Source: Thermoplasmata archaeon (lineage in GTDB: Archaea > Thermoplasmatota > Thermoplasmata > Halarchaeoplasmatales > Halarchaeoplasmataceae). Taken from it: 27,650 nt of DNA. This document shows positions 1 through 9,103 of this stretch, piece by piece (the stretch's first letter is position 1; the number at the start of each line of letters is the position of its first letter). Location: contig JAFDUB010000007.1 in the NCBI GenBank assembly GCA_019594025.1, positions 1 to 27,650 on the forward strand, in the 5' to 3' direction. The translations under genes and the position numbers were made by a program. Below the pieces are notes generated by a model, which saw only the letters and a program-made list of their open reading frames with translations, searched no databases and was not told the DNA's origin.

Positions 1-2938
1 CAAGGTTGTACTCCTCGGTGGCAACGAAGTAACCGATACGGCTAACCTCAGCCGGTAGTCCGTGATTTCCGCCGATCGAACTGGGCAAACCTACCATGTT
101 CCATCCGGGCTGCAGAGTGATGCTTGTCTCACCGGGTTCCGTTCCTTCAATCGTAAGTACATCGTTAGCGGTCATGCGTATCCACACGCCCATACGGTGG
201 TTCCAGTACTCTAGATTGTTGAACTGCTCCGCTCTACCGGGAACGTAGGTGTACCAGCTGTCGGCGGAAGCGTCGTAGTACATCAATCTATCATAGTTAC
301 CGGAGATACCGTAGTCCGGGTCCTCGAGTATGGTCTCCAGCGAGTTGTCCGGCGGTACAAGATTGAATGAAACGAAGTTCCATCCTCCTGCGTCTCCACC
401 TTCGTACAGTTCTATGTCGAAGGTATTAACCGGTGCACCGGGTTCCTGCACCGTGTTCGTGTTCTGCTCCTCCAAGCCGTTGGTACCGACTGCACGTACA
501 ACGTACCACCAGAATATGTCATCTGCCATACCCTTATCGGGATCCAAGTATCCATATGAAGCTACACCTGTTGCATCAATACCTTCTATTAACGTACTGC
601 CGTCCCATGGACCGCTCTGGAATTCCGAGCGATAGATATTGTAATGGCTCACTTCATCGGGATCATCTAGGCTGGCATCCCATGTTACCAGATTGTGGTC
701 GTCCCCGTCACCGGCTTCCAATGTCAATACCTCAAGGGCATGATTGTAGTCAAGTCCGTAATCTTGTAATTCATCCCAAGACGAGAAATCCAAACTTATC
801 CAGGCGTTATCGTCCACGTGATTATCGTACCTCCCCAAACCTCTTGTATCTCCATCTGGAAGTTGCACTTCCAAGATTATCCAGTAATGACCACCGTCAA
901 GTTGAACGGGTTCAGTGTAGGGGATATCTACCCATTCATCCGGCCCGGGATTATCTATCTGTTCTGTTTCACCGATCTGTACACCGGGTACAGTCCCGCC
1001 TGAACCATCGGTGTGGATATATCCTTTGATATATGTGGGCTGGTGGAGTATGTAACCGGCCATACCGATGGCTTCATCCGCGTTAAGTTCTATCCTCATG
1101 GCCCCCCAGTAGGTACCTGCAGAACCCAAACCTGTTGCACCCGGCGGTGTTGTTCTGTGGGGTTGATTGTAAAGCCACGACCATTCTTCCGTTGTACCGA
1201 TATGCACTACGTCAAGATTCTCAGGGGAATCTGGTGATATCCCCTGTATCGTGAACACTCCGTCACTGATATTCTCTCCCCATCTACCTAGATCGTCCAC
1301 CACTCGAGCACGTACCAGGCTTTCAGCACTATTTTCGTTTGGAACTGTCCACGTGTAACTACCCGAATCACCTATGCCCTGAACAATGCTTTTCCAACTT
1401 GTACCTGCATCTGTGCTGTACCATAGGTCAACATGATCTATAGGGTCTTCCCCTTGAGTTGTCGTCCAAGTGATATCTTCTTCAGTATGTCCGTACCACT
1501 CTTCGCCTCCGTTGGGTGTTATTACGGTGATCTCGGGAGGGTCTCCTTCTAAGATTACTTCAATATTGATTCTTTGACCCCATTCATCGCCTATGTTAAA
1601 CTCAACCGAAGAAGTCCATGCAGATACAGAAAAAGTATCTGTTATAGAATATCCTTGTTCCACTAGATTACCGTAGTTAAGTTCGTAATATCCGTTTGAA
1701 TCTGTGGGAATAGACAGAGTCTCTCCGGTATCAAGATTTTCAAGGATTACCTCCATCTCGTTAACCGGTGACCCGTTTGTATCCGTTACACTACCGTACA
1801 GTACATAAGGAACAGGTGGATACAACAGATCGGTACCGTCTCCTAGATCAGTATCTGCCACTCTGCTTTGATATATTAGGGAATTATCAAGATCGTTGTT
1901 AATAGTCATTATCAGGCTTGGGTCCGGATAAAATCCGTCCATGCCCGAACCACCGGTATATATTTCGAAGCACAATGATTGGGCACCGATTGCGTCGTAT
2001 ACCCAGCCAACTACGCTACCCGTTGCACTGTAACCAATAACTTCATGAGGTTGCCCGTAAATGTAATGCGAATTCTCATCACCCAAACGAGAGGTCAAGG
2101 ATGTCATATGTTCCGCCATATCTCTATACCATGAGTCATGTGGCGAAGGATCTGACGTGTGCATCAATGGGATCAAGAGAGAGTAATGATGGCTGTGTAT
2201 GTTTTGATAGGACTGTATGTTACGTGATAGCATATAATCCCTAAGATGCCAGTTCTCGTACTCGGAAAAGGGCGCCGCACCCCGGTATATATCGGAACCA
2301 GGATCATTACTACCGCCTGACCAGGCGATATCCCAGTTACGATTGAGGTCTACACCTACTGCAGAAGTGGGCGTCGAGGCGTTCCTGTTTTTTCTCCAAC
2401 CAGCCCTATCTTCGTAAACACCGTCTCCGTCGTAGATATACCCATCGGGATTCTGCATTGGCATGATGTGTATAACCCGATTGTTCAAGAGCCAGTAAAT
2501 GGTCTCGTTGGTATCGTACTCGTTGAGCAGACGCCACATCAAGTAGGAAGCTACCTGGGGGCCGGACCATTCCCTTGCATGCATGCCTCCGTCGATGAGT
2601 ACTTCAGGTTTCTCGTCAACCTGCACGTCTTCATCCGATGTTAGCTCTAGCATCCATAAATCCCTTCCCTCGTAACTATATCCAATATGTATCTTGGATA
2701 TCAAATTGGGGAATTCGTTCTCAAGGTCGTCGTACCAGTCGTACAGCTCTTGAACACTGGGATAATGGTTTGGGAAAGGGTATTCAGAGCGAGAGACGGT
2801 AGATTCTGGTATAAAATTATCATCGCTTGTAGAATTTATGTCTGCATAATCCGCAGAGCCTAAAGATCCTACAAAACATGATAACAAAATAACCAGTGTT
2901 ATCACTATAACTCCGCAAGTTTTCTTTTTAGGAACCAT
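1..2938 (-). CDS. Secreted M14 zinc carboxypeptidase, multidomain, C-terminus cut by window edge
   Basis: An open frame runs without a stop from an ATG at 2938 to the left edge, about 979 residues. Residues 1-29 are a signal peptide (KKK, then a hydrophobic run). Residues about 50-360 are an M14 carboxypeptidase domain with a complete active site: zinc ligands H120 and E123 (HARE) and H248 (NIHSH), substrate-binding R185 and N199-R200 (VDLNRNW), Y303, and catalytic E325 (LCFE). Then follow a carboxypeptidase-regulatory-like beta domain (about 373-470), a Kre9-like 'PNGGEEW' domain (about 475-570), a beta-rich region with no family I recognise, an FN3 domain, and a C-terminal 'GWNMVGLP' module. 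The last three are closely matched in the divergent gene at 3174; by that alignment about 33 residues lie outside the window. It should cleave C-terminal residues from peptides outside the cell. A Shine-Dalgarno (GGAGAG, near 2945-2950) precedes the ATG. Confidence 0.9.
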   Translation of the reverse strand, partial: MVPKKKTCGVIVITLVILLSCFVGSLGSADYADINSTSDDNFIPESTVSRSEYPFPNHYPSVQELYDWYDDLENEFPNLISKIHIGYSYEGRDLWMLELTSDEDVQVDEKPEVLIDGGMHAREWSGPQVASYLMWRLLNEYDTNETIYWLLNNRVIHIMPMQNPDGYIYDGDGVYEDRAGWRKNRNASTPTSAVGVDLNRNWDIAWSGGSNDPGSDIYRGAAPFSEYENWHLRDYMLSRNIQSYQNIHSHHYSLLIPLMHTSDPSPHDSWYRDMAEHMTSLTSRLGDENSHYIYGQPHEVIGYSATGSVVGWVYDAIGAQSLCFEIYTGGSGMDGFYPDPSLIMTINNDLDNSLIYQSRVADTDLGDGTDLLYPPVPYVLYGSVTDTNGSPVNEMEVILENLDTGETLSIPTDSNGYYELNYGNLVEQGYSITDTFSVSAWTSSVEFNIGDEWGQRINIEVILEGDPPEITVITPNGGEEWYGHTEEDITWTTTQGEDPIDHVDLWYSTDAGTSWKSIVQGIGDSGSYTWTVPNENSAESLVRARVVDDLGRWGENISDGVFTIQGISPDSPENLDVVHIGTTEEWSWLYNQPHRTTPPGATGLGSAGTYWGAMRIELNADEAIGMAGYILHQPTYIKGYIHTDGSGGTVPGVQIGETEQIDNPGPDEWVDIPYTEPVQLDGGHYWIILEVQLPDGDTRGLGRYDNHVDDNAWISLDFSSWDELQDYGLDYNHALEVLTLEAGDGDDHNLVTWDASLDDPDEVSHYNIYRSEFQSGPWDGSTLIEGIDATGVASYGYLDPDKGMADDIFWWYVVRAVGTNGLEEQNTNTVQEPGAPVNTFDIELYEGGDAGGWNFVSFNLVPPDNSLETILEDPDYGISGNYDRLMYYDASADSWYTYVPGRAEQFNNLEYWNHRMGVWIRMTANDVLTIEGTEPGETSITLQPGWNMVGLPSSIGGNHGLPAEVSRIGYFVATEEYNL

Positions 2939-3173
2939 TTTTTCTCTCCTTTCAAACAGTTGTATTAACATGCATGTATTAGATTATAATAAAGTTAATG
3001 GTCAAATTCTTGATGAAGCTAATTTTCAAATAGTATTTTCATACTTATCGACTCTTTTCGGAGATACCTATTGCACCCCACCCACCGTCAAAACACTTAT
3101 TTTAATTATTGATTAATGACAAAAAATTAAATATAGCGATTGTTCTTTCCATAAGCCGTAGAAAGGTAAAATC
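2939..3173. promoter_or_regulatory. Divergent promoter region between the two secreted enzymes
   Basis: This 235-base gap holds no gene. For the minus gene, a TATA-like TTATTATAATC lies at 2982-2992 and a Shine-Dalgarno at about 2945-2950, giving a leader of roughly 20 bases. For the plus gene, TTAAATATA at 3127-3135 and AAAGGT at 3162-3167 precede the ATG at 3174. A perfect 10-base palindrome, ACATGCATGT (2968-2977), sits just downstream of the minus-strand TATA element, where a repressor site would block transcription. That role is inferred from position only. Confidence 0.6.
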
Positions 3174-6100
3174 ATGGAAAGAAAATTTATAATGTACGTT
3201 CTAAGTCTATTGCCAATCTTTTTTTTAGTTGTGGCTTCTACAAACATGTCAGCAATAACAGAAGTTCAGGTAGATTTAGAGGCAGAAATCACTCCGAACT
3301 CCGCGGATACCGTGTTAAAAAGCGATACTTCCTATGAACTTACCGAGGAAAGTGGCTGTACGATTAAAACCGTAAACCATATTGAAGATATAAATAATGA
3401 ACATGAAGACTTTCCTCTGGAATACCATCCACCTACCGGTATAAGAACACCCGCTGAGTGGGAACGGGTCAATGAAGTGCTGCTCAGATGGGGGGGCAAC
3501 GATTTAGACGAGTTTTATCTTGACATGACCCGGGAGATAGCAGAGGTGGCCACCGCCCATATAGTCACTCATAACCAAGGCTCGGCCAACAGTATAGCAA
3601 ATTACCTAGAAAATAACGGAGTAAATATGGACAATGTTTCGTTTTTCATAGTGAGTACAAACTCCATATGGATGAGAGACTATGGTCCAATATCCATAAT
3701 CAACGAGAGTAATGGAGAGCTATCCTTTGTAAATATGATGTACGATAGATACGATAGATGGGAGGATGATAAGTTTCCCTGGCGATACGGTCAAGCGAAT
3801 TCAATAGAATGGTTCAACATGACCGATAGTGAGCGGTGGTTCAGATTGGAAGGCGGTAACTTGATTGTGGACGGAGCGGGTATATTCTATACTACCGACA
3901 GGGGCTTTGAACAAAATTCACCACCCGACGGTGACCTGACGGAAGAGGAGGTAGTAGATTGGGCTACCGACTATTTTTCTCTGCGTAGATTTAGAAATGT
4001 TACGAGATTATTACACGACGGACATGGGCATATAGACATGCAGGTAAAATTGTTAAATGAAACCACCGTTCTTATCGCAGAAACCGATCCATCCCATTCA
4101 GATTACGAGATTCTAGAACGAAATGCACGGTACTTTGAAAATCTTACTGCAAGGAATGGTCAGTCTTATAACGTAGTAAGAATACCTTTAGAAGGCACCT
4201 ACTATACCTATGTCAACTCACTGATCGTTAACGATAAGGTGTTGGTCCCTATTTACGGACGGGATACTGATTCTGAAGCTTTAGCTATATACCAAGATGC
4301 TATGCCTAACCACGAGATAATAGGGATTGATTCTTCGTCTATTATCTCGTCAATGGGAGCTATTCACTGTACAACAATGCAGGTTGCCCAAAACAATATT
4401 CCACCGACCATAGAGGTTTTACATGTTCATGCACCCTCGGATGACAACATCAGTATTAAAGCTGAGATAATCGACGATACTGGAGTATCTTTTGCCCATC
4501 TGTATTACAATTCGAGTGAAAACGAGACGGTTAACAAAGTTATCATGGAACGAACAGAGAACGATACCTATGAAGCTCTACTACCTTCTTTTAATAGTGG
4601 AACGGAGATTAGATATTTCATACAGGTTAAAGACGATTTCCAGGCACTCAACTACAGCGGTGACATATGGGACATGCATAACATCATGGTGGGGGAGTAT
4701 CCTGAGATAAGTGTGACGAGTCCCGATGGAGGCGAAGAATGGCATGCTTATACCGACGAGGAAATAACATGGACTACGGAAGAAGGAGACGACCCTATAG
4801 ATTTCGCTGAACTGTGGTACACTACAGATGGTGGTGAAACCTGGGAGATTATAGCTACTGGCATTGAAGACACCGGTAACTACACATGGACTGTACCAAA
4901 CGAACACAGTACGGATTGTTTAGTCCGGGTAAAAATTTATGATGCCATGGGTCGTACAACTGAAGACGTTAGCCAAGCTACATTTACGATAGAAGGCATA
5001 CCGCCTACGCCTCCGTTAAATCTTTCTGTCGAGCACTACGGCTTTGAATCTATTGTTTTGTTTGAGGACGATGTAGAAGGAGGAGACCTAGGATATAGCA
5101 AAGGAACGTCTGAACCCGGAAGCGAATGGAGTATACGTCAGCATGGAGCCACAGTCGGTAATAACTCCTGGGACTTCGGCGACGGTGAATATTACAAAAC
5201 CGATGACTACGGTTATGTGAGCTGGTTAATATCCCCCGAAATCGAGATACCGGCTGAAGCCGAAGAGGTGGAACTGTCCTTCGCTCACTGGCATTCCTTC
5301 GGTTCATGGCAGGATAATATAGTAGACGGGGCTAATCTGAAGAGTGCCACCGATGGACCAGATGGTAATTTTTCCATCATAGAGCCTAACGAGGGTTACG
5401 ATGGTGTAATCTATGATGAATATGGAAACCCGCTAGGAGGAGAGCCCGGATGGGGTGGAGAAGGTGATTGGGAAACTGTTACCTTTGATTTGACACCTTA
5501 CATAGGTGAAACCATTCACATCCGATGGGATGCGGGCATAGAAGCATATGATGGTTACTACGGCGCAGGATGGCGAATCGATAACATATCAATTACAGCT
5601 GAGGGTATAGAATCCGACGGTGATGACCACAATATATTGACTTGGGACGCCAGCCCCGATGACCCAGATACGGTAAGCTATTACAATATATATCGCTCGG
5701 AGTTTTCAGATGGCCCATGGGACGAAAGTACTCTTCTAAACAGTGTATCTGCTGATGGCTCATCGAATTACAGCTATGTCGACCAGGGTAAGGGTGCGGC
5801 AGATGAGATATACTGGTGGTACGTTGTACGAGCGGTGGGGGAAAACGGATTGGAAGAGGAGAACACCGATGCGGTGCAGGAACCAGGAGATTCACTGGTA
5901 ACCTTCGAAATAGAACTGTACTCCGGTGGGGAAGCCGAAGGTTGGAATTTCGTTTCCTTTAACCTTGATGTAGCTGATACGGATTTGGAAGCTATATTAG
6001 TGAACATCGATGGTTCTTACGATAGGCTGATGTATTTCGACTCTTTTTCCAGCGAGTGGTTGAGTTATGTTTCGGGAAGAGAGGATCACTTTAATAACCT

Positions 6101-6413
6101 GAATTCATGGGACAAACGCATGGGTCTTTGGATAAGGATGATATCGGATTCCACACTTACTGTTGAAGGATATGTTCCAGTAAGTACGAACATCCCGTTG
6201 GAACCGGGATGGAATATGGTTGGACTGCCTAGTGAGAGTTCGGGCAATCATGGTTTACCCGGCGAAGTGGTTAAAATAGGCTACTTCGATGCATCTCCGG
6301 AGTACAACCTTGCATACGATTACGAGCCGTGGAACTTCGCTTTCGCACCAGGTGAAGGTTATTGGCTCTACAACGGTGCCAGCGAAACAGTGATATGGAC
6401 CGTTGACTACTGA
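3174..6413 (+). CDS. Secreted peptidylarginine deiminase / agmatine deiminase family protein, multidomain
   Basis: This 1079-residue protein starts with a signal peptide (1-27). Residues about 84-405 are a guanidine-modifying (PPAD/agmatine deiminase) domain with the family's key residues: D169 in WMRDYGP, EGGN (226-229), H286 and D288 in GHGHIDM, and catalytic C399 in GAIHCTT. It is expected to convert a guanidino group, such as peptidyl or free arginine or agmatine, to the ureido form plus ammonia. After it come an Ig-like domain (about 408-512), a Kre9-like 'PDGGEEW' domain, a MAM/immune-inhibitor-A-like jelly-roll (about 625-810), an FN3 domain (about 815-905) and the C-terminal 'GWNMVGLP...GEGYWLYN' module. 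No C-terminal membrane anchor or PGF-type sorting signal is visible. The signal peptide and tail indicate an extracellular protein, unlike cytosolic agmatine deiminases. Exact substrate is unknown. Confidence 0.87.
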   Translation: MERKFIMYVLSLLPIFFLVVASTNMSAITEVQVDLEAEITPNSADTVLKSDTSYELTEESGCTIKTVNHIEDINNEHEDFPLEYHPPTGIRTPAEWERVNEVLLRWGGNDLDEFYLDMTREIAEVATAHIVTHNQGSANSIANYLENNGVNMDNVSFFIVSTNSIWMRDYGPISIINESNGELSFVNMMYDRYDRWEDDKFPWRYGQANSIEWFNMTDSERWFRLEGGNLIVDGAGIFYTTDRGFEQNSPPDGDLTEEEVVDWATDYFSLRRFRNVTRLLHDGHGHIDMQVKLLNETTVLIAETDPSHSDYEILERNARYFENLTARNGQSYNVVRIPLEGTYYTYVNSLIVNDKVLVPIYGRDTDSEALAIYQDAMPNHEIIGIDSSSIISSMGAIHCTTMQVAQNNIPPTIEVLHVHAPSDDNISIKAEIIDDTGVSFAHLYYNSSENETVNKVIMERTENDTYEALLPSFNSGTEIRYFIQVKDDFQALNYSGDIWDMHNIMVGEYPEISVTSPDGGEEWHAYTDEEITWTTEEGDDPIDFAELWYTTDGGETWEIIATGIEDTGNYTWTVPNEHSTDCLVRVKIYDAMGRTTEDVSQATFTIEGIPPTPPLNLSVEHYGFESIVLFEDDVEGGDLGYSKGTSEPGSEWSIRQHGATVGNNSWDFGDGEYYKTDDYGYVSWLISPEIEIPAEAEEVELSFAHWHSFGSWQDNIVDGANLKSATDGPDGNFSIIEPNEGYDGVIYDEYGNPLGGEPGWGGEGDWETVTFDLTPYIGETIHIRWDAGIEAYDGYYGAGWRIDNISITAEGIESDGDDHNILTWDASPDDPDTVSYYNIYRSEFSDGPWDESTLLNSVSADGSSNYSYVDQGKGAADEIYWWYVVRAVGENGLEEENTDAVQEPGDSLVTFEIELYSGGEAEGWNFVSFNLDVADTDLEAILVNIDGSYDRLMYFDSFSSEWLSYVSGREDHFNNLNSWDKRMGLWIRMISDSTLTVEGYVPVSTNIPLEPGWNMVGLPSESSGNHGLPGEVVKIGYFDASPEYNLAYDYEPWNFAFAPGEGYWLYNGASETVIWTVDY

Positions 6414-6461
6414 TTTATCATACCTAATACGGATACTATTGTTGATAGGCTTTCAAAGCGA

Positions 6462-7058
6462 TCAATCCAGATTCTTACGTATCTGTTTTACTTCAGACAG
6501 TATCTCCTTCATCAACTGTTTCTCCGTCAGTACATCCTTCTTTCGCACCCCGAAACCGTTTTCATCGGATTCTTTCACTCTAAAAAGGATCCTATCCCTT
6601 ATCTCCCCGGGATTATCGATCCCAGGTAGATATCCTTCGGCGCCGAACATACCTGAGCTTAGGGTGGATGAGCTTAAAGAACCGGTTCCAGCGGTGAATA
6701 TATTCATTTTATAAATCCCCACAAGTTGTTCGATAGGTCCTCTATCTATATCGATGTTCTGTATTCGATTATAGGGTATGGTGACGTCCTTTTTCCAAAG
6801 TATCCCCCTTCTAATTTCTACACCATCATCATTTATAAGATATGTATAGCGATTGTAGAACATAATTATCCATACCGATATCAACAGTAATATAAAGCCG
6901 GCAGCGATTACCACCCCAAGGGTAAAATATAGGGGACGTAGCACTAATATAAAAGGCGTCCCAAAAAAGAGCAGTAATACGGCTGTTATTATTACTCCTT
7001 TAATAAACCATACCAATTTTACTTTATTGCTCAAGTTCCTCCACTTTTTTCCGTTCAT
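6462..7058 (-). CDS. bPH2/YdbS-like PH-domain membrane protein
   Basis: This 198-residue protein has two membrane segments at about residues 16-38 and 43-67. They are followed by a bacterial-type PH fold (YdbS-like, DUF304 family) whose core is visible as YTYLINDDGVEIRRGIL and the VTIPYNRIQNIDI strand. The end is a charged helix. Such proteins are membrane-bound and mostly of unknown function. The ATG at 7058 is preceded by an A/T-rich element, about 25-30 bases upstream, with no clear Shine-Dalgarno, consistent with a short or absent leader. The gene converges on the deiminase gene, with 48 bases between the stops. It is transcribed divergently from the AOR gene. Family call is good; function is not known. 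Confidence 0.75.
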   Translation of the reverse strand: MNGKKWRNLSNKVKLVWFIKGVIITAVLLLFFGTPFILVLRPLYFTLGVVIAAGFILLLISVWIIMFYNRYTYLINDDGVEIRRGILWKKDVTIPYNRIQNIDIDRGPIEQLVGIYKMNIFTAGTGSLSSSTLSSGMFGAEGYLPGIDNPGEIRDRILFRVKESDENGFGVRKKDVLTEKQLMKEILSEVKQIRKNLD

Positions 7059-7115
7059 GAATTAATTTACGTAATTCAGATATTTACAATTTTTGATTTT
7101 AACAACACCCCGTTG

Positions 7116-7126
7116 ATTTTAAATAT
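7116..7126 (+). promoter_or_regulatory. TATA-like element of the AOR gene
   Basis: TTTTAAATATT lies about 35 bases before the ATG at 7158, which puts the predicted transcription start a few bases before that codon. This supports 7158 over an upstream in-frame ATG at 7113, which would lie upstream of the predicted transcript start. Confidence 0.5.
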
Positions 7127-7157
7127 TCCATCTCAAATCCGCTTCACGGAAGATAAC

Positions 7158-9065
7158 ATGTCGGGATATTGGAAAAAACTACTGGAAGTTGATTTGACCA
7201 GCGGAGAGATAAAGAAAAGAGAACTGTCCGATGATTTTTTGAGAGAATACATCGGTGGGGCGGGATTTACGACCAAGATCATTTACGACGAGGTAAAGCC
7301 GGGAACAGACCCACTTGGCCCGGAAAACGTACTTGCGGTTGCCCCGGGGTCACTCGTAGGGCCGAAGATACCTACCGCATCGAAAACTACCTTCGGATTC
7401 AAAGCACCTCAGACAGGAGGATACGGTAAGACCATCGTCGGTGCAAAGATGGGCGACTATTTGAAGAAGGCGGGATACGACGCGTTGGTGGTTAAAGGGA
7501 GGGCGGATAAGCCGTCCATGATAGTTATCGAGGATGACGACGTTAAGATAGTAGAAGCAGATCATCTTTGGGGGCTGGATACAAGAGAGACGGATAAGAA
7601 AATCAAAGAAGAGTACGGAAGATACCGTACCGCGGTCATCGGCCCGGCCGGTGAAAAGCTATCCCGAATATCTTCCATAGAGTGTGAGGACCGCCAGGCG
7701 GGAAAGGGAGGCGGAGGAGCTGTGATGGGTTCAAAGAACCTAAAGGCCATCGCGGTAAAAGGAACTAAAGGTGTCCCTGTCGATGACGAGGAAAAGCTCA
7801 AGGAGCTCAACACCAAATGGAGGAAAATAACCACCGGTAAAGGAGAAACCGCCGACGATAGTTTCAGTCCTGAGAATCAAATCAACTACGGTACCGGAGA
7901 GGCGATGGCCGCTAAAAACAAGGTATACGCATGTTTCCCTACCAGGAACTGGCAGGCTGGATACTTTAAAAGAGCGTACGATAAGCTTGACGACCCGGAC
8001 GATAGGATAGAACTAAACCCTAGGTACTGGGTGGATGTTTACCGGGATGGTAGGAGACCGTGTCCTTACTGTACAAAACCGTGCAGCCAGTACTTCGTAG
8101 CCAAGGATACCCCCTATGGAGATATAGAGGTCGATGGGCCGGAGTATGAAACACAGTACTCCTTCGGCGGCGCCTGTGAGATAGATTCCATCGAAGCGGT
8201 ATCGAAAGCCAACGAGATATGTGATACCCTTGGTTTGGACACCATCTCGGCCGGCTTGACGATCGCATGGGCGATGGAGGCCTACGAGAAGGGTATGATC
8301 GATACGGATATAGAGCTTGAATTCGGCAACGCAAAAGCCATGCTGGAAGCCCTTAGAAGGATGGTTTTCAAAGAAGGTGAACTCGGAAAACTGCTCGGTG
8401 ATGGTGTTTACGAAGCCTGTAAAAAAGTTGGACAGGGTTCGGAGAAGTTCGCTATACATGTGAAGGGCATGCCTCCTGCGGGATTCGAAGTAAGAGGTGT
8501 AAAGGGCATGGCTCTTGCATTTGCAGTCGCACCTAGGGGTGCCGACCACCTGACATCGTGCCTCTATGCACTGGAGATGGGAGGCAGCTATTGGGACTTC
8601 GAAGATTACGACCGGACCAAATTGGAAGGTAAAGCCTTCGCACTCAAGGCGATGGAAGATCTGATGACTTTATACGATATGACCGGGATGTGCAAGTTCT
8701 CAAGGGGATTGATGGTGGACAAAGGCCAGCTGGAACTGCTTAACGCGGTGACTGGATTCGACATGGACCTTTCTGAATTCATAAGGGCGGGCGAACGGGT
8801 ATACAATCTGTCAAAAGCTTTCAACATCAGAGAGGGATTCGGAAGAAAGGACGATACCCTGCCGGATAGAGTGTTCGAAGACGAAATAATCTACGGGCCT
8901 ACCAAGGGACAGACCCTTTCTAGGAGGAAGTTCGAAGAGGAGCTAGATAGGTACTACGATACTAGAGGTTGGGACGAAGAAGGTATCCCGCTTAAGAATA
9001 CTCTGAAGAGGTTGGATCTATCGGATGTTGCAGAGGATATCGGTTCGGTGAAGGAAAGAAAATAA
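7158..9065 (+). CDS. Aldehyde:ferredoxin oxidoreductase family tungstoenzyme
   Basis: This 635-residue protein is close to full AOR length (about 605-640). The N-terminal pterin-binding domain is recognisable from residue 1 (GYWKKLLEVDLTSGEI, YIGGAGF). The AGKGGGGAVMGSKNLKAIAV stretch (181-200) matches the family motif. The [4Fe-4S] ligands are C302, C305, C309 (CPYCTKPC) and C512 (DMTGMC). The 'GLDTISAGLTIAWAMEAYEKG' region is typical of the AOR/FOR group. The enzyme oxidises aldehydes to acids and passes electrons to ferredoxin, using a tungsten bis-pterin in the cytoplasm. No ferredoxin, MoaD-like or other pterin-cofactor gene is next to it. Substrate cannot be told from the sequence. An MFS gene follows 38 bases downstream. 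Confidence 0.93.
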   Translation: MSGYWKKLLEVDLTSGEIKKRELSDDFLREYIGGAGFTTKIIYDEVKPGTDPLGPENVLAVAPGSLVGPKIPTASKTTFGFKAPQTGGYGKTIVGAKMGDYLKKAGYDALVVKGRADKPSMIVIEDDDVKIVEADHLWGLDTRETDKKIKEEYGRYRTAVIGPAGEKLSRISSIECEDRQAGKGGGGAVMGSKNLKAIAVKGTKGVPVDDEEKLKELNTKWRKITTGKGETADDSFSPENQINYGTGEAMAAKNKVYACFPTRNWQAGYFKRAYDKLDDPDDRIELNPRYWVDVYRDGRRPCPYCTKPCSQYFVAKDTPYGDIEVDGPEYETQYSFGGACEIDSIEAVSKANEICDTLGLDTISAGLTIAWAMEAYEKGMIDTDIELEFGNAKAMLEALRRMVFKEGELGKLLGDGVYEACKKVGQGSEKFAIHVKGMPPAGFEVRGVKGMALAFAVAPRGADHLTSCLYALEMGGSYWDFEDYDRTKLEGKAFALKAMEDLMTLYDMTGMCKFSRGLMVDKGQLELLNAVTGFDMDLSEFIRAGERVYNLSKAFNIREGFGRKDDTLPDRVFEDEIIYGPTKGQTLSRRKFEEELDRYYDTRGWDEEGIPLKNTLKRLDLSDVAEDIGSVKERK

Positions 9066-9103
9066 ATCGTACTGCTTAGTTACGGTACCACTAAATCTTC
9101 AAA

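Noticed and set aside
330..1237. Several plus-strand open frames of 60-200 codons
   Set aside because: They lie opposite the M14 gene, whose frame is open across the whole stretch with clear family motifs. The plus frames have low-complexity compositions and no recognisable domains.
3005..3016. TGATGA near 3010 as a C/D box guide RNA start
   Set aside because: No matching CTGA D box or second box pair is found at suitable spacing.
6403..6714. Plus-strand open frame following the deiminase gene
   Set aside because: It overlaps the PH-domain gene on the opposite strand, which has clear membrane segments and a PH core.
8013..8549. A 178-codon minus-strand open frame inside the AOR gene
   Set aside because: It is antisense to well-conserved AOR sequence, including the region of the Fe-S cysteines, and has no promoter or recognisable domain.
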